From: Tetrahymena elliotti 4EA
Taxonomy: Eukaryota > Ciliophora > Oligohymenophorea > Hymenostomatida > Tetrahymenidae
Direction of reading: 5' to 3'
Assembly (NCBI GenBank): GCA_000231825.2
Contig: JH720330.1
Location: 266,789-330,788 of the forward strand
Length of the DNA stretch: 64,000 bases
Position 1 is the stretch's first letter. Each line of letters opens with the position of its first letter. The notes beneath the pieces were generated by a model. That model was not told the DNA's origin. It searched no databases and saw only the letters and a list, made by a program, of their open reading frames with translations. Positions 50,305 to 64,000 of the stretch are shown piece after piece. Both the position numbers and the translations under genes were made by a program.

Positions 50305-53300
50305 TTTCTGTTTTGAATTATCTTTATTTTATTTTTTTAATTATTTTATATTTTTGTTAAGCTAAACCTGAAAAATTTAAAGCAAAATTGTGGTATTAAT
50401 TAGAAAAGTAAATTTATAAATGTAAAATAAGTGGAAATATTAGAGGTTTACTTGGTGGTTTTGTAAGATAAATTTATATTAAAACCAGCTTATTTTACAG
50501 ATCACATCTCCAATTAGTTTTTATCGGTATTCCTAATTGCAAAACTCATTTTAAATTTTTTATTTATGCTGATAATAATTTATATGTTTGAATATAGTAT
50601 GATTTAAATAATGATAAAATCTTATTATTTTGAATAAATTCATTTTTTTCAATATAAAATATTGAGATCTTGTTTTTGTTTATTAAATCTACTTACACCA
50701 ATCAATGAAGAATAAATTTACTTTATCACAAAATAAAAATTAATACAAATTCATATATTTTGTGTAATCAAATCAAATTAAATGTATGGTACATTCTAAC
50801 ATAGAAATAATTATGTATAATTACATTAAATTTGTACTATTGAATAATAAGGCCATAAAAAATATATGAAAACTATAAAAGGGATGAGAATATTTCAGTT
50901 TCATCTCTTTCTGAAAAGAAAAGTTATTTGATAAAATTCAAGAAGTAAATTAAAACCCTAGCTTATATCAAAAAGTAGAGTGTTACTTTTTATTCATTTT
51001 TTTATTATTGATTGCATCAATAGTATTAAAGTTAAGCCTCACTTGCTAGTTTGAATTAATTAAAATAAAAAAATGAATTACTTTTAATCTATATCTGATA
51101 AAAATTAAAGAGGATTGAAGTAAAATAATTGATTTAGTAAAATGTTGTTCTCATAAAATAATTTCTTTAAATCCACTAAATAGTTTTAAAATATTTTGAA
51201 TAATAAATTATTAAATATATTTGTTTAAAAGCAAAGTTTTTGAATATTTAAAAAAAATATTTGAATCATGTAATAAGACCTATTTGTTACAATATTTCAT
51301 AAGTTTTTACCTGAAATTAATATTTTTAAGATAAAAAAATAAATAATTGTCTTGATGTATATAAGATCAAATTTCTTCCACAAAGTTAAAATGGTTGAGC
51401 CCTTCATATTATATATGAACTATAATAATATAAATATAAGAAAAGTCTAATTTTAGCTTACATTTTATTTCAAAAACTGCTTTATTAATGAAGTTTTATA
51501 TTTGATGAGCAAATATTAATGAAGTATCTAATGTTGCGATATTTTATGAAAAATAAAAAATACAAATTAGGTAAATAGAAAAAACTAGGCCTATTTACAT
51601 TTATTTAATTATATATTTTTTAGAATAGATAGAAATAAATTTTGATTAACTTAAATCTTAAAACCATAAATCCTATTTTTTAACCAACCATTTCGATTAA
51701 TTAAAGTTGTAAATTAAAAAAATAATACATCCAACCATACAATTTTATTCTTTTTTTGTATATAATTAACAATCTTTAATTAAGTTAAAAATATTCAATC
51801 ATATTTACTTTTTTAAGGGAAAGTAAGCTAAGATTCAATATTAATCTAAATTAGTTATTATATTTCATTTAAATTTTCTTTAGTCAAATTATCAATTTTT
51901 AAACATGATAACTTGAAAATAATAAAACTTTATAAAAGATTTTCACTTTTTTTAAATATTAACTTTTATTATTTATATTTTGAAATTAGAAATAAATTTT
52001 GATTTATAGCATCTATTCAAAGCTATAAAAATTAAGCTAATCAAATTTTAACATCTAAAAAATTTAATAATTATTATTATTTAATCTATATTGAATAATA
52101 AAAATTGATTTTTACAACTTTAGCCTAAACGTATAAGTATTAACTCATTTAAATCTTAATTTATTTTGTTCTATCTTGATACTTAGAAAATTTTGGAGAA
52201 GACCTTTATTTTTTCACACGTCTAATATTTAGTTTAATTAAAATCTGGAAAATCAAACAAAAAAAATTGAATTGAACAGAACTATTATTTTACAAGCTAT
52301 AAAGATTGGAAAAATTTATTATTTGTGAATAAAAAATTATATTAAAAATTGAAATTTATCTAATTATACTTTTATTCAAAAATCGTAAAAATAAAACATA
52401 TTTAAAGATATTTTATACTTTATTAAAATTTATTATTTTTTAATTCCTTGAAGCATTAGTATTTACTTGTTTGAGCAAATCAAATATAAAAAAAATCTTA
52501 TATCTGATATAAATATAAGTATGTAATAATTGCTTTATATTCAATATTTATATTTGACTTTTTTACTTGATCATCAATAGATTTCATCTTAAATCAAAAT
52601 ATTATCAATTCATTAGATATCAAATAAAAATGAAAAAATAGGTTATCAATTATTTCCTAAAGATGGAGTATTAAAAACGAAAAATTAAATTAATCAAAGA
52701 TATCAATTTAATTTTTACTTGATTATTTTAGAAAATATATTTTTAATTTATCAATATAAAAGAATTTTTTTAATTTTGACTCAAAAGAATTTTTTAAATT
52801 AAATTTTTCTAAAATGTTAGGAATCAAAAATAAATTAAATAAACAATTTAGAATTAAGGTTAAATACTAAAGATTTAAATTCAAGCTGAAAATATTAAAG
52901 CAATTTTATTTTACTATTGATTTTAAAAACAATTTTTTTCATAAAATTCTAAAAAAAATAAAACATTGCAAAGTAAAAAACATTTAAAATTGTATTTTGA
53001 ATTAAACCACATGTATAACTAACTTTTCAAAAATTTTTTGAAATAGCAAAGTGAATAATTATTGAGCTTAGATCAAGTTATAAAATTTAAGATTCAAATA
53101 CCTTTTTAAAGTTTTGTATGAGCTTAAGATTCCTTCTTCGTCCAATTCGTTTTAATTTTTTAATAATACAAATTAAAAATATCAAGAAAAAAACATCATA
53201 TTTTCATACATTTACTTGAATTTATTATAAATTAATTAATTTAGTTTGTTTTCTTAGGCTAGAAAAATTAATTTACAAAAATATTTGATAATAATTTTAT

Positions 53301-53841
53301 GAAAAAAATAAAATATTTACTATGAGTTGAGTTGATCAAAACAAAATTATCATTTTAAATGTAATGACCCAAAAAAAATAAAAGAAATTTAAAATTAACT
53401 TTTAAAAATATTTAATAAACTCTCAAGTTACAAATTAAAGAGTTCATCACAAAAATTTGAACGATATTAATATTAACTTATTTTCTATTTCAATAAATTT
53501 TTTTCTCTTTACAATTTTTAAAATTAAATAGTTTTTCATCTAAAAAATATAAAATAAAATTTTAAATTAAATATTTTAATTATTTTTTTATCAATTTTTA
53601 AATTAAAATATTAAAACTTAACTGTTTAATTCAAAAATGATAAACAAAATCAAGATTGTAAATTATAACAAGCTTACAAAGGCATAATTAATTATAAAAT
53701 ACATTAAGAGTTTCAAATGATTGTTTTTACATTTTCTAGGCAGAAATATTTTAGCTAGAAGACAATCTATAAAAATTTATTGAATTTCAGATTAAATTTT
53801 GCACAGTGATAAAAAACATAAATATAAAAGGATAATTAAAT
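50305..53841. other. 3.5-kb gene-poor spacer
   Basis: AT-rich throughout, with frequent TGA in all frames and no coding pattern. It lies between the start of the small Cys-rich gene and the stop of giant gene B. A TATAAAAG at about 50875 followed by a locally less AT-rich 60 bases was noted, but there is no supporting gene. Confidence 0.5.
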
Positions 53842-56800
53842 TCAATTATACTTTCTAGTTTAATTAGCTAGGGATTGGTCTATGCAATACCCATAATCAT
53901 CATCTGTCTCAAATCTAGACTCAAGAATTTATGAGAGTTTAGGGTCAAACGATCTTACTTGATCTAGCATCTAACATCTGTTTAGATCTAATTTTTTGAT
54001 TTAAAATTTAAAAAAACGAAATAAATTTTAATAATTTTGATTACTGAAATTGAATGGTGTTGTAAAGTTAAGAGATATATATTGATTATCAGGTAATCGA
54101 TAGTAAATCTGAGAAGAGAAAGGCATATAATTAGTAGCAGTTAAATAAAGTCTATATTGAGTTCCATCCATTAGATTATCAAAGAAGAGATTTGCTGTAT
54201 TAGAATTTGAGCTATTTGATAAAGCACTGCTTGACCATAATTAAGGGATTTGATTATTGTTTTAATCTAAACCTTTGATAATTTATTAAGAAACTACAGT
54301 CTGATTATTGTCTAATAGAACCATGCCATAAACAACAGAGTTATCCCATGCTTTAACTGAAACATTAAGAGAGTAGAACTAAACATTCTAAATTACTGGA
54401 ACCATATCTAGTACTTATGTCATACTATTCATGAATTTTCTAGCAAAAGGTTCCACCCTATAAGTCTAGAATCCTGTAACATAAGATTTCATTAAGCTCA
54501 AAAAGTTTTCTTAATCTGATGAAACCATCTCTTGTAAATATGAATAAATATCAAATCCATTCATCTATGGAGCTATAGCTATTTCAAAAGAAAATAAGGT
54601 ATTTTAATTTCTTCCTCCCTAATTCTAGATAATTTAGCTTGAAGTAATTATTGCTAAATCATTTTAGTTTATTCTCAATGCTTCTGATAACTGCTATAAT
54701 AGAAGAGCTTGATCAGTGTTCTGAGTTAATGTTAAATGAAGAATAGCTCCACTTTGTAGGCTAGAAGTAGTAAATTAATACCTCGTAACAGTAGATTAGC
54801 CTAAACCGTTGAAGCATACAAATGAAATATCATAGGATGTTTAGAAGGTTAAATTGTTCAAACTTATTTAAGCTGTGTAATCAATAGCTTCTGGGAAAAA
54901 TTGCTCTGTTTAACCAGAACCAGTGCCTAATATATTTCCATTAGGATATATTTATGAAAGAATCTATGCAGCAGTTGGTATTATTGAATTTTTATATAGT
55001 AGCATATATTATAATACGCAAGGATCACTTGTAACTACAATTAAATTAGCAGAGTTTTCAGATAAATTAGCAGTTTTTATTTAGAAAATCTATGGTGCAA
55101 TTTTAGGATCATTATATTAAGTAGTATTAATAAGTTAGCCAACATCATTTTAGTAATAAGAATTGCCAGGTAAATTGTTAGTCAGTTCTAATTTTGCTAC
55201 TCTAAAGCCTTATAAAGAATTACTTAACGTAGAAACAAGATAGGTAACATTTGTGTTGAGTTTATGATATATTGGTTGATCAGAAACAAGTGAATAGTAA
55301 ATTGGTACAGGAGCTAAAATAGTTGTAGAGTTGAATTTTATTGTGTAATTAAGCTAAGTAGTTTAAGGAGTAATTAGTAATCTGGTGGGATTTACTACAA
55401 CATTCTTTTATTGTTTATTAAAGATAAAAAATTACTTAATTCAACAAAAAAATTAATTTAATATTACTTTTGATTTAGTAGCATCTATTTCAAGGTACAT
55501 ATTTTATGCTGGAGGATTAGGAATAGTCACATAAGCAGTTATAATACCTCCTAATGAATTCTAAGTGAAATATTTAATGTTTACAAAGTTTTAATTCTGA
55601 AGAGAGGTGTTGTTATTCACATTCAATTTTATTTGAGGAGGTAATTAATACTCATCTCCAGCTTTTGAGTAATAACCATTTCTAATTTCATATTTTTGCA
55701 GAGTAATAATATGGGATCCTAATACTGCAGGAGATTTCACATTAAGTTTAAAGTTGATTGTGGCAGGAAGAGAATAATTTTGGAATAAGAAAATATCAGG
55801 ATTAATTTCAAATTAAATATTATCATAAGCAGGAATCAATTTGAGAACATTGGCTGGTTTTTCAATTTCAATCTATCATATTTTGTTAAATATTTTTTAT
55901 TTTTTGATCTATAATTTAAATATTTTACTTGATAATTATATGATTGACCTATTGTCACATCATTGGGCCCATTTACTTTGATGTATAAGAGGTCATTAAC
56001 ATATTTTATGCATAATTATGAATCAGAGAACTAAAAGGTTTAAAATAATTTAATATAATTTTGAAAATTTAACTAAAATAAAAAAATGATTATATAATGT
56101 TTAAATTACCTAAGTTGCAAGTATTTCATTTGTAGTAAGATCTGCTAAGGATATTTTGAAATTTGGATTTTAAATTGTAGGGTCTGAGCATGGGTTTTTG
56201 CTGCTAGGATTTACAAGAGAGTCCACATAAAGCATCTATAAAATATCATCAATAGTAGTCAAACTTTTCTATGCCAATATTGTATTATTATATATATTGC
56301 ATTAAACAATTAAAGATTATGAAATAGAACTATAACATGTTATATCTGTTTTTTGCTAAGACAAATCAAATTGGTCTGGTAATTCTACAATAATTCCCAT
56401 TTTAATATTTTTTTTTAACTAGTAAATAACTTCTGTTTAGAAAACATAAGGAGAGTAAATTGAAGTAGAATTTTTAATAGGATAAATATCCTTAATATCT
56501 AATTGCTTGGGAATATCAGTTATCTTATAATATAGAGAACCATAGAACTACCATAAAGCTAAACTTCCTGATTTATGTGTTATTCTAATTATTTTTTATT
56601 AAAAAATATAATAAGATTCCTCAAAAATTGTTTGCTTATAATTTTTTCTCAAAATTATGCTTAATAAAATAAAACAAAATATCTTTTATGATAGGTATTA
56701 GATAAAAAAACTCTAAATATGATTATCTCTCATTAAAAAGAATTTTAAAGGATTGAAATTTAAATACTCAAATAAAAATAAAAATTTACTGATAGTTATC

Positions 56801-59800
56801 AAGATAGAACTAGCCAGGATTAAATACATTCTATATCAAAATATAATTCCAAGCTAACGAAGATGCACTGAATAAAGTATTAACTCCAGTTATTTCTAAT
56901 TTTTTATTTTATATTTTAAATGTGCTTTATTAATTTAAATTTAATTTACCAATAGTGTAATCAAATGATATCGAACAAGGAACATTTATTAAAGATTAAG
57001 ATGTTTAACTATTTGAAACTTTAAGTTAAAGAATATTTTCTATTCCAAATAAGTAATTAGAATCATCAGTCTAGAAAATAAAACATTTTAAGTCTTCTCC
57101 TAAACTTGCTTAGAATTGGTTTGGGAAAATTATTTAGGTTGATTGTATATTCATAATATTTTTAACATTTGGTGTCTTTATTTTATAAATTAAAAAATCA
57201 CAATATAAAATTAAAAACTTTATTTAAATCAATTTTACTTAGAAAATGTAGAAAGCTGGTAATGCTGCATTTATAGGGACATTTTATAATTTTATTTAAT
57301 TGCTTGAGTCTTCACTATTGCCATCAACCAATTAGTCGTATTAAACAATACTTGCATAGCTATTTCCTGAATTATCTGTTTGAGTATACAAGCTATTATA
57401 AGAAAAAAATTAAGCAGAGAATGGATAGGCATTATTAGGAATAGATGGATTGTTTAATTTTATATTGATTGTGAAAGATTATGATTGTGTTATATTTCTT
57501 AAGGTAGCTGTTAGTACCCATTATCCTTGCACATCTTGAAGAGTACACTTAGAAGTGTAAAGAGTAGTAGGTTCAAATGAAGAACAAGTATAATTTATAA
57601 GATTATTTTCTTCTCTATATTCATTTGGTAGAGTTATTTAGACAGTTGACTAGTATTTAATAACAGATGAGCAAATAAAGCTAAATGAATAGAATGATTA
57701 TAAAATTGTGTTGGTGATAGAAGGATTAACATTTAAACTACATTTTTTTACTGAAGTAACATAATAAAGAGGAGGTTGAGCAGTTATTTGGGCAATTATC
57801 TAATTCAAAATAGGGTTTTGGGAGAAATGAGAAGAGAAAATAAATTTGTTGGAACTTAATGAATTTTGATAGCTAATATTTGGATTAGTTATTCCCTCAA
57901 TCTTTATCTAATAAGAGTTGATTGGTGACAAATTTGTATTTGAAAGGATTATAGCTAGTCTAGTAGGAGAAACAAATTTACAATAGGACTCGTTAGATGA
58001 ATTAAAGATATCTCCTAGTAATGCGCAAACAAATGGATTGGCCATTTGTTAAGGATTGTTATATAAAATATATGGGAAATCAATAGATATAGATCCATTT
58101 GGTGGAACATTATGCCCAAGGACAAAAGTAAAAGTGTAAGAAACACCTGTATCACCACCAATCTAAGAACTAGCTTCAACATTAGCAGAAGTGAAAATAT
58201 TACTTGGGACGAAATTGGCATTAAATTAAGCATTATAATAACCATCTATTTTTCTATTTATGAAAGTAAATCCTAAAACATTTACGTTACCTTGAATTGC
58301 ATAATTAGGATTTGGAATACCATTTAGATTAAAGGTTACTGTTGTTAATGGATTTATTTGAGCTAAAGGTTATATATATATCATGCTAGATGCAGGGAAA
58401 ACATAAATAGAATTGCAATTAGAGCAGCTTATTTAAGTAGGATCATAATTTACTGTGTTGATAAAGTTAGAAGGAAATAAAAAGCCTATATAATCACTTG
58501 TTTTAATTATCTGTGTGTATGACTAGATAGTGAACTGATAATTAGAAAATGAATTCACTTAATTATTTCCTGTAACAGATAAGGTAGCTGATGTTGTTTG
58601 TATGTTGTTGATTGCACTAGTTAAATCTGGGACATATGCCAGTAAGTTATAAAAATATGCTTTTGAATTGAGAGAAGGATTAATAACTTATATTCCTACT
58701 TAAATGGTAGTGTATAATCCAGCTGAAATGGATTGTATATTTGTTATGAGCATAACCTATTATTATGTTTATAAAATTATTAAAAAAATATATTTGATGA
58801 AATTTATTGTTAATTATTTACTATTTTAGTATTTGAAGGAATCTGTTCATATCCTGTTACTTAAATATAAGGCATATCATCAGCGCCGCTGCCATTATAT
58901 ATTTTACATATTAGTCTGTTTCCTTTGTTAATTGCAAGTCCTTGCTTCACTGCACATCCAACTTCTGCACCATTTTGTAAATTCATTCCTAGATCCTTAG
59001 CATATCCAGGATGGATAGTGTAGCCATCACCAGTCCATTAGAATATGATGTTAATTTGACTATAGACTCCCTAATTAACTTATTTACTAGATGAGGATGA
59101 TTACCTATTATATCCTATTGGTGTTGCATATTAACCTGTTTGGAATTCTATTTAATAAAGCTGATTAACTAACGAATCAAGAGAATTTAATATCTTAAGA
59201 CCTGCCACTTACATATCGGCTCCTCTTACATTAGTAATATTTGTTTATTATGTTTCTACTAATTTAGAGCCACAATACATGTCTAACTTAACAGGATAGA
59301 CATAAGTTCCAGGATATGGTGGAGCTGTAAATAAGTTATCTCCATTTGAATCTGCTAGTGTTATTATTTATGCCAGTGTTCCTAAAACTTGTGCTAATGT
59401 TAGTGTTACAGTTGTTTAGCCTTATCTTCTAGCTAAAGAGCAGTTTGTAACTTGCAAAGTATTCTTTCCTATTGAAAAAAAATTAATTTTTTTAGCATTA
59501 AAGTATTTTCAAATAATTAAATGTTTTATATATATTCTAAAAATATTTTTTTGAATTTTTAATTTATTAAAAGCTACCTTAAACTGTGCAACTATCTAAT
59601 ACAAGAGTTTTAGGGTAAATAAAATCATCAGAAATAGTAAAAACCAAAGTTGTAATTTGACAACTATTAGAATTAGGTTTAATCATCATGTATATGCTCA
59701 CATCATTGTTATTTATTGAAGCTTGTCTTTCATTGAAAGACTATGTGTAAAAACCAGCCGTTTTTAAATCTGGTTATTAGTAGTAAGAAATACTCCATGG

Positions 59801-62800
59801 TATCACTGATTTTGTAACATGATAGTAGTCTAGATTATTTGATGGATTAGCCACATCTTAGCATCTTTAAGCACAGCCATAAAATATAAATGGGTCTGCT
59901 GGGCCAGGAGGAATTCCATCTGGAGGTACTTTGTTATCTAAAACAAACTCGAAGTAGATGCGAAGATTAAATGTTGCAAATGGAGTAGTCCAGTCAGGGA
60001 AATATTAAGTACGTATAAGAAGAATGTATTGGGGATATACTTCACAATCAAATCTTAATGGATAAGGTTTTCTCAAAGTTGTTGGAACGATTGAAAGAGT
60101 AGCATTACAGTAATTTAATGTATATTAATTTATCTATGAAGGTTTTTCTAATCTATAAAAGGCTATTTATGATTCTATATCCATATTTATAACATCTATT
60201 TATGCTATATTCAGGTTTCCCTCCTTTAAAAATAAAGAAGTTGTAGCTCTTATTGGATCATAAGTTTGTGTATTAAGAACTTAACCTACAGTATCTATTT
60301 TTAAATATTATAATAGAATTAAACATAACGAAACAATTTTTAGTTAGTAAAATTACTTATCATATAATAATCATAATAATTATGAGTAATCTTAAATGGA
60401 TGTGAAATTAAACCAGTGCCACTAAATACTTACAATAAAAAGTAATTTGAAGGAATTGGATTTCTTCTAAATAATCCATTTATCATATTATCTAACTATA
60501 TTGTGCTTTGAACGCTAGCATTAATAATTGCGTTAGTTTAGAATAGTACCTGCAGTTTTTTAAGTAAAATTTTTGTAAATAATTTTTAAAAAATTTAAAA
60601 TTAGGCAATTAAAAAATAATTTAAATTTCTGTTGTTTTGAAATATTTTACCCAATTGTATTCAGAGAACTCTATGCACATTCCTTAAGTTGTAGTGCAAG
60701 TATTTTTATTTAAATGATTTGAAGGGTATTGTATTAAAATATATGATTGAGGGTTAATATTCTATGTTGGAGTTATAGTAAAGAAATGTGATGCAACAAG
60801 TGTAACTGTATTAGGTGTTGCTGTAAAAGTGCCAGAAGTAAAGTAACTTGATAAAGGAATAGGATTTGTAGTTCTATATTGGTGTTCAGCATGGTACATA
60901 ATACAATAGAAAGCAGGATAATCATCTCTGCAGCTTCTTCTAATACTTAACTTAATACCTGCAACTTAATTTACTATAAGAGGGTTTTCAATGTATGCTA
61001 TAAAGAAATCAATCTTTTAACCCTTAATTATATTTTTACTTATGGGAATTTATATTACAACTGGTTTACCTCTTGGTGAGGTTTAGGTCTTGCTACCTTT
61101 AAAAATGTTACAAACTAATCTATTACTTTATATTTAATTTAAACCAGTATTCTCTGAGCATCCAATAGTAGAAGATATAGGATCTGAAAATCCAAGGCCT
61201 AAATCTTCTTTAAAAACTGCATAAAGTCTATCATATGTTTAGAATTCAATCCAAATCATGTCTCCTGATTAAGCTTGATTGTAATTCATTGTAAATCTAA
61301 ATCTGATAACTGTTTTTTCTCCAGCAGCAGTATTTAAGACTGATACTCTAAAAGTATCTGCTGTATCTTCTTTAGGATAAACATAAAATTCATTATATGT
61401 TCTTTCTAATAATTTGGCTGGAATATTGTTATCCCATGCTTCCAAGAAGAAATTGTAAAGGCCAAAATCTTAATTATAAAGCCCTTCATTAAAGGCTACA
61501 TCTGCTCTTTAGGTCTAAATTGAAAAAATGTACTCTATCTACTTAGGAATAGTATATTAGGATAAGGGAGGAGTATCTACATTAATATCAAAGACCATCT
61601 TATTTGGTTCAGGAGAGTATTTAGAAGCTGTCCAGTCTTTATTAACTGTAGGAGGGATAGGATATGTCTCATATTAGAATTATTAAGGGTCATTCACTTT
61701 ATATCTACCTTTTACATCAATTCTAGTTCCAATAGCTGCTTACCAACCAGTAGGAAGAGTTAATTTGAGTTAGAAATTCTAATTGATAACTATTTAATTT
61801 TAATGAAAAATAAAATTTTTTATTTAAAATAGTATTTATTTATTTACCCATATCATTAGAGCGGAGGTTAAACAAGAAATCAAATCTCTACCAAGCATTT
61901 GCGAAAACAGGATAAGTAACCTAATCTACTATATCATACTAAAGCATACCTGGATTGTTTGCAAAAACAACAGTTTAGGGAACTGGTTAAGAGGTTGCTA
62001 TAATATTTATTGGATTTTTAGTACCATATATAGCTACACTTTAAATATTTACAGTAGCTCCACTATTTACATTCTTAAGATATAGAATGACATTTATCTA
62101 TGTAGTTGCAGTATATTGATCAAATCCTGAAATAATGTATGAACTACTTGATGCTCTTTGACAATTTAGGGCACCAAACAAAGCATTTTGAGGTAATGTA
62201 GGATCAATTAATGGGAAAGTAGTTAATGTATAACAAAGATTTTCTTAAGAATTGAGCTAGCTAGAAAGATTAATTTGAATATACCCTCCTCTTGGGATAG
62301 TCTAAGGGGTATTAATTGTAAGTTTATACTGGCATACACTATTAATAGTTTAGTACCCCACCTAATACTAGAAATTTTTTGGATTTAAATCTGTAAATTA
62401 CTTTAACCATTAATTTTAGGGATTGTGGAAATATTGAGTTAATTAGTTATTACAAATGTAAACATACCAGAAACCATAAGCAGTAGCATATAAATTAGAA
62501 ATGAAATTGGTACCTAAACTCATAACAGACCATGCATTTGAAGAATAACTAGTTGGAGTAATCATAATTAGATATATTGTAGGGAATACTTCAACAATAC
62601 AACCAGAGATAGTAATGGTTAATAATTAAGGTCTATTGATCGAATTAGGGTTGTTATTATCCCATTTTAATAGAATCCTTTAAGGTTAAGCAATATTATA
62701 ATTAAATTAAACACTCAAATCCATAGTATTTTGTTAAACAAAGTTATTAATAGAATTCATCTAAAAATTAGCACTAGTCATATCTGTATGTACAGAGTCA

Positions 62801-64000
62801 ACATAAGCATGATTTATAAACCAGAATTCTTCTTTGGTCAAGACACGCTAATCTATTTAGTTAATTTATATTGTAGATATTTTATATGACAGTGAAGTAT
62901 GCTATGATAGAGGATTTTTTATCATAGGTATCTTAAATGTGTATTATGTTCCTGCAACTAAATCTTAACCTTACACAAGCATAATTCTAATATTTGCAAA
63001 GAAATTATTATGCTGACCGAAGTTAACAATAGAAAAACCTGTTGGGAAAACAGGATAAATTAAAAATGAATGTGCTTAGCCATTTATAAATTCATCTAAC
63101 CCATCTCTTGCATAAGTATTTTTAAGATCAAAATCTTCATAGTTTTATCCAGCAACTTAGAAGTAAATACTATCAATTTCAATTTAGAGGTAAGTTTCTG
63201 TAGTTTGGCTCAATGGGAAAGAAGGAGTAAAAGTTATTTCAGCTACATCATAATCTTGAGATGTAGTAGTTAAATGATTAATCTTTGCTTTCAAGAAACG
63301 ATTGGTTATTTTTGTGATAAATGTATCATATGAAGGATTGGTTGTTGTAATTGGGCTATAGCTTTACCATATAAATTCAGATCTAGTTGGGGTGGTTGGT
63401 ATATTAAAAGAAGCACCTTAAATTCTTCTTTCTCTAATATGTACGATATATGGAACTCCCTTTTATAAGACATCACGAGGAGCAGTTAAGACATAGTAAT
63501 ATGGAGATCCAATTGTATTTAATTAGCATTTAGAATAGAAAGGGAGTGCTTTTTAAAATTTAATTTTTCAGTTAGATTATTAATTAAAAATAAAAAAATT
63601 TTACCTAATTTATCATGAATAGAAATTTCAGGAACAAAGTAGCACATAAGCCATTAAGTAGGATCTGTTTAAATATAAGCATTTACTTATTAAGGAGGCA
63701 GCTTTATTTATAAAAAATCAGCATTTGTAATTGGATCAATATAAGTTGTTGTTTGTGTATAGCTTAATGTAATATCAAGGATAAATCTAAACCTTAATCT
63801 CCAAGTAGATTAAACAGCCTAATTAGAATATAACTATCTACTTTAGAGTTCATAATAATTTGGGATGTATTTTCCTTCTGTGAATCTATAATAGAAAAAT
63901 TTAAAATGGTTAGTACTAAATTGAGTAAAAGGAACTGTGTATGAGTTGAAAAATGCAACATTTCCATTTGATACATATGTCGAAACAGTATAAACAATAG
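53842..64000 (-). CDS. Giant secreted repeat protein B, 5' part off the right edge
   Basis: Paralogue of giant protein A, aligned collinearly over its last 10 kb. It shares landmark segments: YCNATL followed by PYPLRFDCEV (60100-60050), DPFIFYGC (near 59890) against NPFILYGC in A, and RFTEGKYIP (near 63870). By eye, identity is well above half in these blocks. The repeats have the same beta-strand and paired-Cys pattern. Introns recur at many of the same places. The last one is 53988-54044 (57 nt, phase conserved), leading to a terminal exon with CQML...KLSQILESRFET...GYC and TGA at 53842. One intron, about 56594-56785, is much longer than its counterpart in A near 17050. No in-frame TGA was met in the exons read. 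The signal peptide expected by homology lies beyond the window. Function is unknown; a surface or extracellular structural role is inferred from A. Confidence 0.8.
53842..64000 (-). repeat. Paralogous block, copy B (pairs with 14181-24310)
   Basis: Same order and orientation of homologous segments as the 3' portion of giant gene A, about 39.7 kb away. Most coding landmarks and most intron sites are conserved, which indicates a gene-scale duplication followed by divergence. Confidence 0.85.
53988..54044 (-). other. Last intron of giant gene B
   Basis: A 57-nt GT...AG intron at the same codon phase as 14345-14431 in gene A, placed after ...TTPFNF. The shared position supports both splice calls. 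Confidence 0.8.

Noticed and set aside
58015..58245. Minus-strand frame with an ATG, hydrophobic and Leu/Ile-rich
   Set aside because: It is out of frame with the giant protein B exon, which aligns with A through this interval.
1..64000. tRNA, rRNA, CRISPR array, telomere repeats, transposase
   Set aside because: Looked for GC-rich cloverleaf-sized islands, regular direct repeats, C4A2/G4T2 runs and transposase-like frames. None was convincing. Short tRNAs could still be missed by eye.

Overview
The window looks like nuclear DNA of a ciliate, most likely a Tetrahymena-type oligohymenophorean. It is extremely AT-rich. Long reading frames appear only if TAA and TAG are read as glutamine and TGA is the sole stop. 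Genes are broken by short AT-rich GT...AG introns, mostly about 45-120 nt. Under the standard code the window shows almost no genes, so all calls here use the ciliate code and hand translation. Intron borders are firm where two paralogues agree and approximate elsewhere.

Layout. (1) 1-10712 is a minus-strand tandem array of cyclic-nucleotide-binding-type K+ channel genes. One is cut by the left edge (1-2479), one is a decayed copy without its voltage sensor (about 3025-5010), and one is apparently intact (6658-10712). A possible small secreted-protein gene (5494-6203) lies between the last two. (2) 11742-13381 is a MATE-family exporter on the minus strand with two introns. (3) 14181-39579 is one gigantic minus-strand gene for a secreted protein that I estimate at about 7,400 residues. 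It is built from diverged beta-strand-rich repeats and interrupted by about thirty introns. (4) 39580-45070 is a 5.5-kb stretch without recognisable genes. (5) 45071-46369 is an intronless ZIP-family zinc transporter on the plus strand. (6) 46677-48741 is a plus-strand multi-pass membrane protein with a Cys-containing ectodomain. (7) 49999-50304 is a small intronless gene for a secreted Cys-rich protein on the minus strand. (8) 50305-53841 is gene-poor. (9) 53842-64000 is the 3' part of a second giant gene, paralogous to the first and in the same orientation; its 5' part lies beyond the right edge.

Themes. Most products are membrane or secreted proteins: ion channels, a drug/metabolite exporter, a zinc importer and surface proteins. 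Local duplication dominates, with three channel copies and two giant-protein copies. The least understood items are the giant paralogues, which share a C-terminal exon with conserved cysteines, and the zinc-knuckle motif kept in the C-terminal tails of the K+ channels.
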